Of a stretch of 64,000 nucleotides of DNA, positions 26,005 to 34,983 are shown in pieces; within the stretch, counting starts at the first letter, position 1, and the number at the start of each line of letters is the position of its first letter. This DNA comes from Rhodovastum sp963714255 (GTDB lineage: Bacteria > Pseudomonadota > Alphaproteobacteria > Acetobacterales > Acetobacteraceae). The notes beneath the pieces are model-generated. The model saw only the letters and a list, made by a program, of their open reading frames with translations. It was not told the DNA's origin and did no database searches. The translations under genes were made by a program, and so were the position numbers. The DNA is taken from positions 1 to 64,000 of the forward strand of contig CAVQNU010000018.1 of NCBI GenBank assembly GCA_963714255.1. The letters are read 5' to 3'.

Positions 26005-26873
26005 ATCAGCGCCAGCAGCGCCGCCTCCGCCCGCGAGCGCCCCCGATCGCCATGGCGCAGCACTGTGAAGCTACGCTCGGGCAAATCCAGCTTCAGTTCC
26101 ACCAGCGAGCCCGACGCAATCCCCGCCGCCGCCACCAGCCGCGAAATCACCGTCGCCCCGGCCCCCGCCTCCACCGCCGACCGCACCGCCTCGTTCGACG
26201 GCAGTTCCATGCGCACATCGAGCCGCCCCGGATCGACTCCAAATCCGGCCAGGGCCGCCTCGAAAACCTGCCGCGTCCCCGAGCCGCGCTCGCGCAGCAC
26301 CCAGCCGGTCGCGGCCAGATCGCCCGCCTCCAGCCCGGCCCGGCCAGCCCAGGGATGCCCGGCGCCGACCACCAGCACCAGCCGGTCGGCAGCCACCGGA
26401 CTCCGCGCCAGCAGCGGGTCCTCGACATCGCCCTCGACAAAGCCGAGATCGGCATCGCCCTCCAGCACGGCGCGCGCCACCTGCGCTGTATTGCCGATCA
26501 CCAGCGACAACGTCACGCGCGGCCAGAGTTCGCGGAACCGGTGCATCAGCGGCGGCAGCCAGTAGCCGGCGATGGTCTGGCTGGCGTGCAAGCTGAGATG
26601 GCCGCGCCGCAGCCCCTGCAGATCGTCCAGCGCCTGCTCCGCTTGCGCCAGCCGGGTCAGCACCGCCTTGGCCTCCGGCAGCAACAGCCGGCCGGCCTCG
26701 GTCATCGCGATGCCACGGCCGACCCGATCGAACAATTTGGTCCCAAGCCCGGTTTCCAGTGCCGCGATCGCAGCACTCGCCGCCGACTGCGTCATGTTCA
26801 GCGCCGCCGCCGCCTGGGTCACGTGCAACCGCTCGGCGACGGCGACGAACACGCGCAGCTGGTCCAGGGTCAT
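25998..26873 (-). CDS. LysR-family regulator next to YeiH
   Basis: 291 residues. N-terminal winged helix-turn-helix (residues 1-60, LHVTQAAAALNMTQSAASAAI), then a periplasmic-binding-type effector domain. It resembles the YeiE/CysB side of the family. It lies seven bases downstream of the yeiH-like gene on the same strand, so it probably shares its transcript and may control it. In enterobacteria the equivalent pair is divergent. Its stop codon lies inside repeat copy 3. Confidence 0.87.
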   Translation of the reverse strand: MTLDQLRVFVAVAERLHVTQAAAALNMTQSAASAAIAALETGLGTKLFDRVGRGIAMTEAGRLLLPEAKAVLTRLAQAEQALDDLQGLRRGHLSLHASQTIAGYWLPPLMHRFRELWPRVTLSLVIGNTAQVARAVLEGDADLGFVEGDVEDPLLARSPVAADRLVLVVGAGHPWAGRAGLEAGDLAATGWVLRERGSGTRQVFEAALAGFGVDPGRLDVRMELPSNEAVRSAVEAGAGATVISRLVAAAGIASGSLVELKLDLPERSFTVLRHGDRGRSRAEAALLALIR

Positions 26874-26880
26874 CGCCGCA

Positions 26881-27927
26881 TCAATACACCAGCTCGATCA
26901 GAACCAGGCTGAATCCCGATATGAACAGCCACGACGCCGCCCCCAGCGCCAGCGGCCGCAAGCCACGGGCCTTCAGCTTGCGGATATCGGTCTCCAGCCC
27001 CATCGCCGCCAGCGCGACCGTGAGCAGGAAGGTGGTCGCCGGCAGGAGAAAATGCTTGGCCTCCGCCGGCACCACGCCCGTGCTGTTCACCAGGATCAGC
27101 GCGATGAAACCGAACACGAACCACGGCATCGGCGCCCGCGCCCGCACCCGCCGATCGTCATCCGCCGCCGGCCGCCAGGTCGCGATCATGCCGAGCCCGA
27201 GCACCAGCGGCGCCAGCAGCATCACCCGGCTCAGCTTGGCGATAGTGCCGAACTCGCCGGCATCCCGCCCGTCCTGGAAGCTCGCCGCCACCACCTGGGC
27301 GATTTCGTGGATGGAGGCGCCGCTCCACAGCCCGAAATGATGCGCGTCCAGGTGCAGCAGGCCGGGCAAGGCAGGATAGAGAAACATCGACAGCGAGCCG
27401 AACACGGTGACGCAGGCCACCGCATAGGCCACGTCCTCGTCGGGTGCGCGGGTGACGGAATTGGTCGCGATCACCGCCGAGGCGCCACAGATCGATGTGC
27501 CCGCGGCGATCAGCTCGGTGAGCCCCCGGTCGACCCCGAACGCCCGCCCCAGCGCCTTGGTGACCAGGAAGGTCGCAAGCAGCGTGCCGACGATGATCGC
27601 CATGCCGGCCCCGCCCACCGCCACAACCTGTTGCGTGGTCAGTTGCAGCCCGAGCAGAATGATCGCCAGCCGCAGCAGCCGCTTGAGGCTGAACACCACG
27701 CCGGCCTTCGCCCGCGCCGGCGTGCCGATCGTGTTGTGCAGCGCCGTGCCGAGCAGGATGGCGATGATCATCGGGCTGAAACTGCCCACCCCGGGGATTT
27801 GCCGCAGCCCATACGCCGCGCCGGCGATGCCGCAAGTCAGCAGCAGCCCGGGGATGGGGCTGTGCGCCCATACCGGCACGGGGGGGCGTGCGGGAATGGC
27901 GACAGCCACGGCAATCGGCTCGGACAT
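26881..27927 (-). CDS. YeiH/UPF0324 family membrane transporter, putative sulfonate or sulfate exporter
   Basis: 348-residue polytopic protein with about ten helices, containing AAGTSICGASAVIATNSV, the family signature. Members are linked to export of sulfate or organosulfonates, but substrate specificity is weakly established. AGGAG seven bases before ATG 27927. The upstream 200 bases contain an AT-rich stretch (27985-28020) with a TTCGAT direct repeat, a candidate promoter or LysR target. Confidence 0.82.
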   Translation of the reverse strand: MSEPIAVAVAIPARPPVPVWAHSPIPGLLLTCGIAGAAYGLRQIPGVGSFSPMIIAILLGTALHNTIGTPARAKAGVVFSLKRLLRLAIILLGLQLTTQQVVAVGGAGMAIIVGTLLATFLVTKALGRAFGVDRGLTELIAAGTSICGASAVIATNSVTRAPDEDVAYAVACVTVFGSLSMFLYPALPGLLHLDAHHFGLWSGASIHEIAQVVAASFQDGRDAGEFGTIAKLSRVMLLAPLVLGLGMIATWRPAADDDRRVRARAPMPWFVFGFIALILVNSTGVVPAEAKHFLLPATTFLLTVALAAMGLETDIRKLKARGLRPLALGAASWLFISGFSLVLIELVY

Positions 27928-28127
27928 GCGGGCGCTCCTGGGAACAAGGTTTGGACGATCGGACGAGTTGTCCCAAGAATCCAACGCGTGATTTCGATGT
28001 ATTCGATCAATTTTTCTTATGTATGCCGTGTGCGGGCCGGCCGACGATGGGCGCGCCGCCGCATTGGACACCCCGCCCATGCCGGCGCTAAACCGCGCCC
28101 ATTCGCCCGACAGGAAAATGTGAAACC

Positions 28128-28490
28128 ATGCTGCTCCCAAGCTGGCGGGTGCTGCCCGTCCTCGCCGCCCTGGGCTGCGTCCCGGCGCCTGTCCAGGCGC
28201 ATGCCATCCTGCTGGAAAGCCAGCCCGACGCACGCAGCGTCGTCGCCGCCGGCCATGTCGACATCCGGCTGCGTTTCAACAGCCGCATCGACGCCGGCCG
28301 CTCCCGCCTCACCCTCACCCGCCCGGACAGCAGTCAGGCCGTGCTGCCGGCCCAAGGCGAAGGCGCGGGCAACATCCTCACCACCGCTTCCGACCTCGCC
28401 CCCGGCGCCTATTCGCTGCGCTGGCAGGTGCTGGCCATCGACGGCCATATCACCCGCGGCGACGTGGCGTTCACCGTGACGGGAAACTGA
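28128..28490 (+). CDS. copC: CopC-family periplasmic copper protein
   Basis: 120 residues with a signal peptide ending VQAHA; the mature protein begins with the N-terminal His of the copper site. The beta-sandwich has LRWQVLAIDGHITRGDVAF near the C-terminus, whose Asp-x-His supplies further ligands. Followed three bases later by the copD gene, the usual pair. Confidence 0.88.
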   Translation: MLLPSWRVLPVLAALGCVPAPVQAHAILLESQPDARSVVAAGHVDIRLRFNSRIDAGRSRLTLTRPDSSQAVLPAQGEGAGNILTTASDLAPGAYSLRWQVLAIDGHITRGDVAFTVTGN

Positions 28491-28493
28491 GCC

Positions 28494-30143
28494 GTGACTC
28501 TGCTGGTCGATCTGTTCGGCTATCTCAGCGTCGTGCTGCACGGCTGCACCATCGTGGCGCAATCGATGGCGCTGGGCGGCGTGCTGTTCCTGCTGCTTCT
28601 CGTCCGCCCCCTCGCCGCCGGTCTGACCGCCGCCCCCGCCATCGCGCGCGACACAGCGCGCATCGCCGGCTGGGCGGCGCTGGCGCTGGCGACCTGCGAG
28701 GCGATCACCGTCGCCATGCAGGCGGTCATCCTCACCGACACCGTCGACCTGACCTTGCCGCAGGCGCTCGGCGCCGCGTCAGCGCTCGCGGGCCTCACCA
28801 AGATCGCGGCCTCGCTGGTGCTGGCGGTGAGCCTGCTGGGCGCCGGCCCGCGCGCACCGGCCCGCCTGCTGCTGATCGCCGGCGCGGTGGAACTGGCGGC
28901 GGCCACCATGACCACCCACGCAGCCGCCCGGCTCGACAACCGCGCCCTCCTGCTCGGCGTCTCCGCCCTGCACCAGTTCGGCGCCGCCATCTGGATCGGC
29001 GGCATCCCCTGCTTCATCGCCGCCCTCGCGCGGGTAAACGACGGCGCCTCCTGGCGGCTGATCGGCGCCCGCTTCTCGCGCATGTCGATGGCCGGCGTGG
29101 GCTGCCTCATCATCTCGGCCGCCGTCCTCGCCGTTTTCTATATCGGCGAATGGGACGCCGTGTACGGCACCGCCTACGGCGTCATGGCCAGCGCCAAAGC
29201 GGTCATGTTCGCCGCCCTGCTGCTGCTCGGCTTCGGCAATTTCCGCATCGTTGAGCGGCTGCGCCGCGATCCGGCCACGCCGGTGCTGCGCCTGCGCCGC
29301 TTCGCCGAAGTCGAGATCGGCCTGGGCATCGCCCTGTTCTTCGCCGCCGCGGGCCTGACCTCCGCCCCGCCCGCGGTCGACCTGCTGCAGGACCGGGTCA
29401 CCTGGCAGCAAGTGGCCGAGCGCAACGCCCCCGCCTGGCCGCGCCTGACCTCGCCCGACCACGACACGCTGGCGCTGCCGGCGCTGCAAGCGAAACTCGA
29501 CGCCGAGGCCGCAACCGAAACCGCCCCGGCGGCGCGCGCCTTCATCCCCGGCTCGGGCTTCTTCCCCGTCCGCAACGCCGCCGACATCGCCTGGTCGGAA
29601 TTCAACCATCACTGGGCCGGCGTGTTCGTTCTGCTGATAGGCCTGCTGGCGCTGGCCGACCGCGCCGGCTGGCGCCCCGCCCGCCACTGGCCGCTGCTGT
29701 TCCTGCTGTTGGCCGCCCTGCTGTTCGTCCGCTCCGACCCCGAAGTCTGGCCCATCGGCGCCAACGGATTCTGGGAGAGCCTGCGCGACGTCGAAGTGCT
29801 GCAGCACAAGCTGCTGGTGCTGTTCGTGGTGGTATTCGGCCTGTTCGAATGGCGGGTGCGGCTCACCGGCATACGGCGGGGATGGATGCCATACGTGTTT
29901 CCGATGGTCTGCGTCCTCGGCGGCGCGGCGCTGCTGACACACAGCCACAATATCTCCAACGTCAAGGACCAGTTATTGATCGAAATCACCCACACGCCGC
30001 TGGCACTGTTCGGCATCGCCGCCGGCTGGGCACGCTGGCTGGAACTGCGACTGGTCGGGCGGGGGGCGCGGATTGCGGGGTGGGTTTGGCCGGTGTGCTT
30101 TGTTCTGGTGGGACTCACTTTGCTGGATTACCGGGAGGCGTAA
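28494..30143 (+). CDS. copD: CopD-family copper transport membrane protein
   Basis: 549-residue membrane protein with about 14 helices. It starts at GTG 28494, just after copC, so the two are co-translated. CopD is proposed to import copper across the inner membrane with CopC. The family also has an extended form like this one, with a CopD domain (about 130-300) and additional helices with a large periplasmic loop. Copper for cytochrome oxidase is one possible use. Confidence 0.82.
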   Translation: MTLLVDLFGYLSVVLHGCTIVAQSMALGGVLFLLLLVRPLAAGLTAAPAIARDTARIAGWAALALATCEAITVAMQAVILTDTVDLTLPQALGAASALAGLTKIAASLVLAVSLLGAGPRAPARLLLIAGAVELAAATMTTHAAARLDNRALLLGVSALHQFGAAIWIGGIPCFIAALARVNDGASWRLIGARFSRMSMAGVGCLIISAAVLAVFYIGEWDAVYGTAYGVMASAKAVMFAALLLLGFGNFRIVERLRRDPATPVLRLRRFAEVEIGLGIALFFAAAGLTSAPPAVDLLQDRVTWQQVAERNAPAWPRLTSPDHDTLALPALQAKLDAEAATETAPAARAFIPGSGFFPVRNAADIAWSEFNHHWAGVFVLLIGLLALADRAGWRPARHWPLLFLLLAALLFVRSDPEVWPIGANGFWESLRDVEVLQHKLLVLFVVVFGLFEWRVRLTGIRRGWMPYVFPMVCVLGGAALLTHSHNISNVKDQLLIEITHTPLALFGIAAGWARWLELRLVGRGARIAGWVWPVCFVLVGLTLLDYREA

Positions 30144-30149
30144 ATCCTA

Positions 30150-30222
30150 GCGGGGCTTTGCCCCGCGCCCCACCAGGGGGCTTTGCCCCCTGGACCCCTA
30201 CCAGGGGCATGGCCCCTGGACC
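30150..30222. repeat. Intergenic inverted repeat, copy 4
   Basis: Three short stems in series (CGGGGC/GCCCCG, CCAGGGGGC/GCCCCCTGG, CCAGGGGC/GCCCCTGG) fill the 82-base convergent gap between copD and thiC. Confidence 0.75.
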
Positions 30223-30225
30223 CTT

Positions 30226-32040
30226 TCAATCCGCTTCAGGTACGTAGAGCGACGAGCCTTTCTCGCGGAACACCGCGCTCATTTCCTCCATCCCCGCCAT
30301 GCGTTCGGCATCGGCACGAATGTCCTGGGTAATCTTCATCGCACAGAACTTGGGGCCGCACATGCTGCAGAAATGCGCGACCTTGTGCGCCTCCTTCGGC
30401 ATCGTCTCATCATGGAACCGCCTGGCCGTGTCGGGATCGAGGCCGAGATTGAACTGGTCCTCCCACCGGAACTCGAACCGCGCCCGGCTGATCGCATCAT
30501 CGCGCAGCCGCGCCGCCGGATGCCCCTTCGCCAGATCAGCGGCATGGGCGGCAATGCGGTACGTGATCACCCCGGTCTTGACGTCGTCGCGGTCGGGCAG
30601 GCCAAGATGTTCCTTTGGCGTAACATAGCACAGCATCGCCGTGCCGAACCAGCCGATCATCGCCGCCCCGATGGCCGACGTGATGTGGTCGTACCCGGGC
30701 GCAATGTCGGTCACCAACGGCCCGAGCGTGTAGAACGGCGCCTCGCCGCACGCGCGCAGCTGCTTGTCCATGTTGATCTTGATCTTGTGCATGGGCACAT
30801 GACCAGGACCCTCGATCATCACCTGACACCCCTTGTCCCAGGCCACCCTGGTCAGCTCGCCCAGCGTTTCCAGCTCAGCGAACTGGGCACGGTCATTGGC
30901 ATCCGCATTGCTGCCGGGGCGCAGCCCGTCGCCGAGCGAGAACGAAACGTCGTATTTGCGCATGATGTCGCAAATATCGCCGAATCGCTCATACAGAAAA
31001 CTCTCGCGATGATGCGCCAGACACCACCGCGCCATGATCGAGCCGCCGCGGCTGACAATGCCGGTGACCCGCTTGGCCGTCAGCGGCACATAGGCCAGCC
31101 GCACGCCGGCATGGATGGTGAAATAATCCACCCCCTGCTCGGCCTGCTCGATCAGCGTGTCCTTGAACACCTCCCAATCGAGCTTGTCCGGGTCGCCGCC
31201 GACTTTCTCCAGTGCCTGATAGATCGGCACGGTGCCGATCGGCACCGGCGCATTGCGCAGAATCCACGAGCGGATGTTGTGGATGTTCCGGCCGGTGGAC
31301 AGATCCATAACCGTGTCGGCACCCCAGCGGATCGCCCAGACCAGTTTCTCCACTTCGTCGGCGGCGGACGACGTCACCGCGGAGTTGCCGATATTGGCGT
31401 TGATCTTCACCAGGAAATTGCGGCCGATGACGACCGGCTCGAGTTCCGGGTGGTTGATATTGGCCGGAATGATGGCCCGCCCGGCGGCGACCTCCGCACG
31501 GACGAACTCCGGCGTGATGAACGGCGGAATCGCGGCGCCGAAATCCTCGCCGTCGGCCCGCCGCTCCGCCGCCCCTTCGGCCATCTGCGCCCGGCCGAGA
31601 TTCTCGCGATGGGCGATATAGATCATTTCTTCGGTGATGATGCCGGCGCGGGCGAATTCGAACTGGGTCACCGGGCGGCCGGAAACGCCGGCCAGCACGG
31701 TGCGCGGCGCCGGGCATTCCGGCACCAGCTTGTCGTCGCCGATATTGCCGTTGTCTTCCGGCTTCACCGCGCGCGGGGCGATGGCGGCAAAACCGCGCCG
31801 TTCGATCCAAGGGCTGCGCAGCGGCACCAGCCCCGCCTCCAGATCGATGCGCGCGGCCGGGTCGGTGTACGGACCCGACGTGTCGTAAATCCGGAACGGC
31901 GGCTCATTCGCCGTCGGATGCAAATCGATTTCCCGGAACGGCACGCGGATGTCGGGGCGCCCTTCGGGACTCGCATGGATTTTCCGGCTGCCGATGACGG
32001 GGCCGGTGGTAACGGCGGCGGGCTTCTGCTGAACAGTCAC
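30226..32040 (-). CDS. thiC: Phosphomethylpyrimidine synthase ThiC
   Basis: Radical-SAM enzyme converting aminoimidazole ribotide to the hydroxymethylpyrimidine phosphate of thiamine. 604 residues, with the C-terminal cluster motif CSMCGPKFC. Start is GTG 32040 with GGGGGAG about eight bases upstream. A TPP riboswitch precedes it, so it is turned down when thiamine diphosphate is plentiful. It ends 82 bases from copD in convergent orientation. Confidence 0.97.
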   Translation of the reverse strand: MTVQQKPAAVTTGPVIGSRKIHASPEGRPDIRVPFREIDLHPTANEPPFRIYDTSGPYTDPAARIDLEAGLVPLRSPWIERRGFAAIAPRAVKPEDNGNIGDDKLVPECPAPRTVLAGVSGRPVTQFEFARAGIITEEMIYIAHRENLGRAQMAEGAAERRADGEDFGAAIPPFITPEFVRAEVAAGRAIIPANINHPELEPVVIGRNFLVKINANIGNSAVTSSAADEVEKLVWAIRWGADTVMDLSTGRNIHNIRSWILRNAPVPIGTVPIYQALEKVGGDPDKLDWEVFKDTLIEQAEQGVDYFTIHAGVRLAYVPLTAKRVTGIVSRGGSIMARWCLAHHRESFLYERFGDICDIMRKYDVSFSLGDGLRPGSNADANDRAQFAELETLGELTRVAWDKGCQVMIEGPGHVPMHKIKINMDKQLRACGEAPFYTLGPLVTDIAPGYDHITSAIGAAMIGWFGTAMLCYVTPKEHLGLPDRDDVKTGVITYRIAAHAADLAKGHPAARLRDDAISRARFEFRWEDQFNLGLDPDTARRFHDETMPKEAHKVAHFCSMCGPKFCAMKITQDIRADAERMAGMEEMSAVFREKGSSLYVPEAD

Positions 32041-32102
32041 GGGCGTACTCCCCCTTCAATTCGTATGGGTGTCCGGACGAAGGAGGGGTGGCACGCGTTT
32101 TC

Positions 32103-32203
32103 CCGTCCCTACGCCGGTGCGACCCGGATCAGGTTCAAAGGGTCACCGCGCGGCGCGAGCAATCGCCAGGACGGTATCTCAGCCCCCTGCCGGGGCTCCC
32201 CTC
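32103..32203 (-). ncRNA. TPP riboswitch (THI element) of thiC
   Basis: Read on the minus strand: GGGGAGCC at the 5' end, the conserved GGCTGAGATA near 32180, and GACCCTTTGAACCTGATC near 32120-32145, closing with CACCGGCGTAGGGA. These are the core elements of the thiamine diphosphate aptamer. It lies 62-163 bases before the GTG of thiC. Control of translation is likely because the expression platform is short, but this is inferred. Confidence 0.95.
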
Positions 32204-32381
32204 GGAGGCAATCACACTGTGGCGCTGTCATGCTTGTGTCAACAGTCTGACCGCGCGGTCACGCCGCGCGATTGCGTGAAGCGGTGGCGTCGGCGGCGCG
32301 GCTCAAAACGCGTGGTTTTCAATTGCGGCTTGGTCATGATATGGGCCGGATAGTCGCGCAACGCTGGGGGTTGAAAACCGC

Positions 32382-33449
32382 ATGACGACCATGGCCAAAG
32401 TTTCGACCGTCCTCGCGCTTTGTGTGGCGCTGACCATGCCGGTCGCGGCACGTGCAGAGACCGTGCCGGCGGCACCGCCGCCGCCGACGGTGGCCGAACC
32501 GCAGACCGGTTCGTCGGCGGGGTGGCTGATCGGGCTGGCGTCCTACGACGCGTTGCAGACCGGCCTGCAGGCCGGCTTCGGCTGGGTGGCGGGTGCTGTC
32601 GTCGTATCGGTCGGCCTTGTGCCCGGTCTGGGAGAGTGGCTCGACACGCCGAGTTCCTATGCGGTGCTGATCCCCGGCGCGATCGGCGGCCTGGCCGGCG
32701 CGGCAATCGGTGATGCCATCGCTGCCGGCCTCACCGGGTTCTCGCCCTGGGCGGTGGAGGCGGAGATCATTCCGACCGCGCCGCAAGTGCTGATCTGGGC
32801 CGTCTCGGTGGGCGCGTTCAGCAAGGCCCTGGCCGCCGGCGCGATCGAAGGCACGTCGAAGTTGATGGACAAATACTACAACCAGCCCGCCCCGCGCCCG
32901 CAGCAGTCGCCTCACACTGACGGTCAGGTCCGTGTCCTGGAGTCAGAAAACCAAGTAGTGGGTTCCAAGGGCCTTAGGCCCTTGGTGGGGTCCAGGGGCA
33001 AAGCCCCTGGTGGGGTTCGGGGCGACGCCCCGATCGGGAGGCAGACCCAGGCCTCCCGTGCCCTCACCCGCCCAAAACAGACCGCTCCAGCATCCGTCCC
33101 AGCGGGCCGCCGCCAAAGATGTGCACATGGAAATGCGGAACTTCCTGGCGGGAATGCTCACCCATATTGGTCAGCAGCCGGTAACCCGGCTCCTCGAGGC
33201 CGAGTTGCCGCGCCACCGCCCCCACTGCGCGCCAGAACCCGGCGATCTCGCCCTGGCTGCCGCGGGCGGCGAAATCGGCAATGGAGACCCAGCGCCCTTT
33301 CGGGATCACCAGCACATGCACCGGCGCCTGTGGCGCGATGTCGTGAAAGGCCAGGGCCCACTCGTCCTCGTAGACTTTCCGGCTCGGAATTTCCCCGCGC
33401 AGGATGCGCGCGAAGACGTTCTGGTCGTCGTATTCACCCAGGCCCCTGA
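32382..33449 (+). CDS. Putative secreted/membrane protein of unknown function with read-through tail
   Basis: Starts at ATG 32382 with a signal peptide ending AARAE. About 130 residues follow with three hydrophobic, glycine-rich segments (GAIGGLAGAAIGDAIAAGL among them), ending near KLMDKYYNQPAPRPQQ (about 32910). The frame has no stop until 33449 and runs through repeat copy 5 and across the opposite strand of hit. The conserved-looking part therefore ends near residue 180; the remaining 175 residues are low complexity and antisense to hit, so a lost stop or a frameshift near 32910 is likely. Function unknown. Confidence 0.45.
   Translation: MTTMAKVSTVLALCVALTMPVAARAETVPAAPPPPTVAEPQTGSSAGWLIGLASYDALQTGLQAGFGWVAGAVVVSVGLVPGLGEWLDTPSSYAVLIPGAIGGLAGAAIGDAIAAGLTGFSPWAVEAEIIPTAPQVLIWAVSVGAFSKALAAGAIEGTSKLMDKYYNQPAPRPQQSPHTDGQVRVLESENQVVGSKGLRPLVGSRGKAPGGVRGDAPIGRQTQASRALTRPKQTAPASVPAGRRQRCAHGNAELPGGNAHPYWSAAGNPAPRGRVAAPPPPLRARTRRSRPGCRGRRNRQWRPSALSGSPAHAPAPVARCRERPGPTRPRRLSGSEFPRAGCARRRSGRRIHPGP
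32959..33036. repeat. Intergenic inverted repeat, copy 5
   Basis: Stems CCAAGGGCC/GGCCCTTGG, CCAGGGGC/GCCCCTGG and CGGGGCG/CGCCCCG in tandem. It lies between the hydrophobic protein at 32382 and the hit gene, covering the tail of the former's open frame. Confidence 0.75.
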
Positions 33450-33456
33450 CCGGCAT
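33064..33456 (-). CDS. hinT: HIT-family nucleotide-binding protein (HinT type)
   Basis: 130 residues with the histidine triad HFHVHIF near the C-terminus and the ILRGEIPSRKVYED opening. Purine-nucleoside phosphoramidase family. A GGAGG ribosome site lies seven bases upstream of ATG 33456. It is the last gene of a minus-strand group that begins with hisB. Close pairing of hit with hisE is common in alphaproteobacteria. Confidence 0.9.
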   Translation of the reverse strand: MPVRGLGEYDDQNVFARILRGEIPSRKVYEDEWALAFHDIAPQAPVHVLVIPKGRWVSIADFAARGSQGEIAGFWRAVGAVARQLGLEEPGYRLLTNMGEHSRQEVPHFHVHIFGGGPLGRMLERSVLGG

Positions 33457-33581
33457 CGTCCGCCCTCCACCTTGCGCGTCGCTTATCTACTGCAGATACG
33501 CCCGCGCCGCGAATCGGTGAAACTACGCGCGCTACCAGTTCTGCGCAAACGCTGGCCGGGCAAACAAGCGGCAACGGCACA

Positions 33582-34076
33582 TCAGGGGATCTTTTTCGTC
33601 TCCACACCGAGCGCGAGCGGCAGTTCGCGCACCCGTGACGCCTTTTCGTCGATGCCGGAAACCCCCTCGCGCCGCTGCAATTCGGCCCACACCTCGTCCG
33701 GCCGCACCCCCGCGTCCACCCAGATGACCAACAGGTGGTACAACACGTCGGCGCTCTCGGCCACCAATGCCGCGCGATTGCCGAGGGCGGCCTCGATCAC
33801 GCATTCCACCGCCTCTTCGCCGAATTTCTGGGCGATCTTGGCGGTGCCGCGCGACAGCAGACGGGCGGAGTGGCTTTTCGCCGGGTCGGCGTCGCGCCGG
33901 CTCATGACCACCGACCACAGCCGGTCCAGCACCGAAGCGGAGGCGCCGATGGCCAATGGCGGCGGGTCGCCGCCGACCACGGCAGCGCCCACCGGCTTGG
34001 CGAAGATCAGTTTTTGCCGTGCCCCGCTTTTCTTCCCGCCGAGCTTCGGGAACGCTTTCTTCGTCGGTTTGGCCAT
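33582..34076 (-). CDS. hisE: Phosphoribosyl-ATP pyrophosphatase
   Basis: Second step of histidine synthesis. 164 residues, longer than the roughly 100-residue core: about 45 extra lysine- and proline-rich residues precede the domain that begins ASVLDRLWSVVMSRR. Motifs KFGEEAVECVIEAA and ESADVLYHLLVI hold the metal-binding acids. AGGAG lies six bases before ATG 34076, and the gene starts nine bases after hisF. Confidence 0.92.
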   Translation of the reverse strand: MAKPTKKAFPKLGGKKSGARQKLIFAKPVGAAVVGGDPPPLAIGASASVLDRLWSVVMSRRDADPAKSHSARLLSRGTAKIAQKFGEEAVECVIEAALGNRAALVAESADVLYHLLVIWVDAGVRPDEVWAELQRREGVSGIDEKASRVRELPLALGVETKKIP

Positions 34077-34085
34077 GCAAGCTCC

Positions 34086-34865
34086 TCAGGCTGCCCGCGC
34101 CACGGCGCGCGGCAGCCGCACCGGCAGCCCGGCCTGCGCCAGCGCCGCCTTCACGTCGGCGATCGTGAAGGTACCGAAATGGAACACGCTCGCGGCCAGC
34201 AGCCCGGTGGCGCCGGCCTGCGCGCCTTCAACGAAATGCGCCAGCGTGCCGACCCCGCCCGAGGCGATCACCGGCACCGGCACCGCCCCGCACACCGCGC
34301 GCAGCAGATCGAGGTCAAACCCCGCCCCGGTGCCATCGCGGTCCATGCTGGTCAGCAGGATCTCGCCCGCCCCCAGTTCCGTCACCCGGCGGCACCATTG
34401 CACCGCATCGATGCCGGTATCGCGCCGCCCGCCATGGGTGAACACGTGCCACAATCCCGGGCCGACCTGTTTGGCGTCCACCGCCACCACCACGCACTGG
34501 CTGCCGAATTTCCGCGCCGCCTCGCCCACCAGGTCGGGCCGCGCCACGGCGGCGGAATTCACGCTGCACTTGTCCGCCCCTGCCAGCAGCAGGCGGCGCA
34601 TATCCTCGATGGACCGAATACCCCCGCCCACGGTCAGCGGCAGGAACACCCGTGCCGCCGTGCGCGAGACCACATCGACGATGGTGTCGCGGTTTTCGTG
34701 GCTGGCGGTGATGTCGAGGAAGCACAGTTCATCCGCGCCGGCGGCGTCATAAACCGCCGCCTGCTCAACGGGATCGCCCGCGTCCCGCAGTGAAACAAAA
34801 TTGACACCTTTGACGACCCGGCCGTCCTTCACGTCCAGGCAGGGAATGACTCGCAGTTTCAGCAT
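34086..34865 (-). CDS. hisF: Imidazole glycerol phosphate synthase cyclase subunit
   Basis: TIM-barrel partner of HisH; uses its ammonia to make imidazole glycerol phosphate and AICAR. 259 residues, with Asp11 (IPCLDV) and the second catalytic Asp in LLTSMDRDGTGAG. It is separated from hisA by 118 bases and runs into hisE. Confidence 0.97.
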   Translation of the reverse strand: MLKLRVIPCLDVKDGRVVKGVNFVSLRDAGDPVEQAAVYDAAGADELCFLDITASHENRDTIVDVVSRTAARVFLPLTVGGGIRSIEDMRRLLLAGADKCSVNSAAVARPDLVGEAARKFGSQCVVVAVDAKQVGPGLWHVFTHGGRRDTGIDAVQWCRRVTELGAGEILLTSMDRDGTGAGFDLDLLRAVCGAVPVPVIASGGVGTLAHFVEGAQAGATGLLAASVFHFGTFTIADVKAALAQAGLPVRLPRAVARAA

Positions 34866-34983
34866 GGTGCGACCCCTCTGAGCCCGGTTTTTGCGCTGTT
34901 TTTATGTGCCGGCGCAAGCGAATATCACACAGGGCTGGGTGTTGTTGCTGGGGCGCGCCCTGACAACTTGCCAATTGATCCGG

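Noticed and set aside
32237..32242. TTGACA on the minus strand as the thiC -35 box
   Set aside because: No acceptable -10 at 16-18 bases; left as an unproven possibility.
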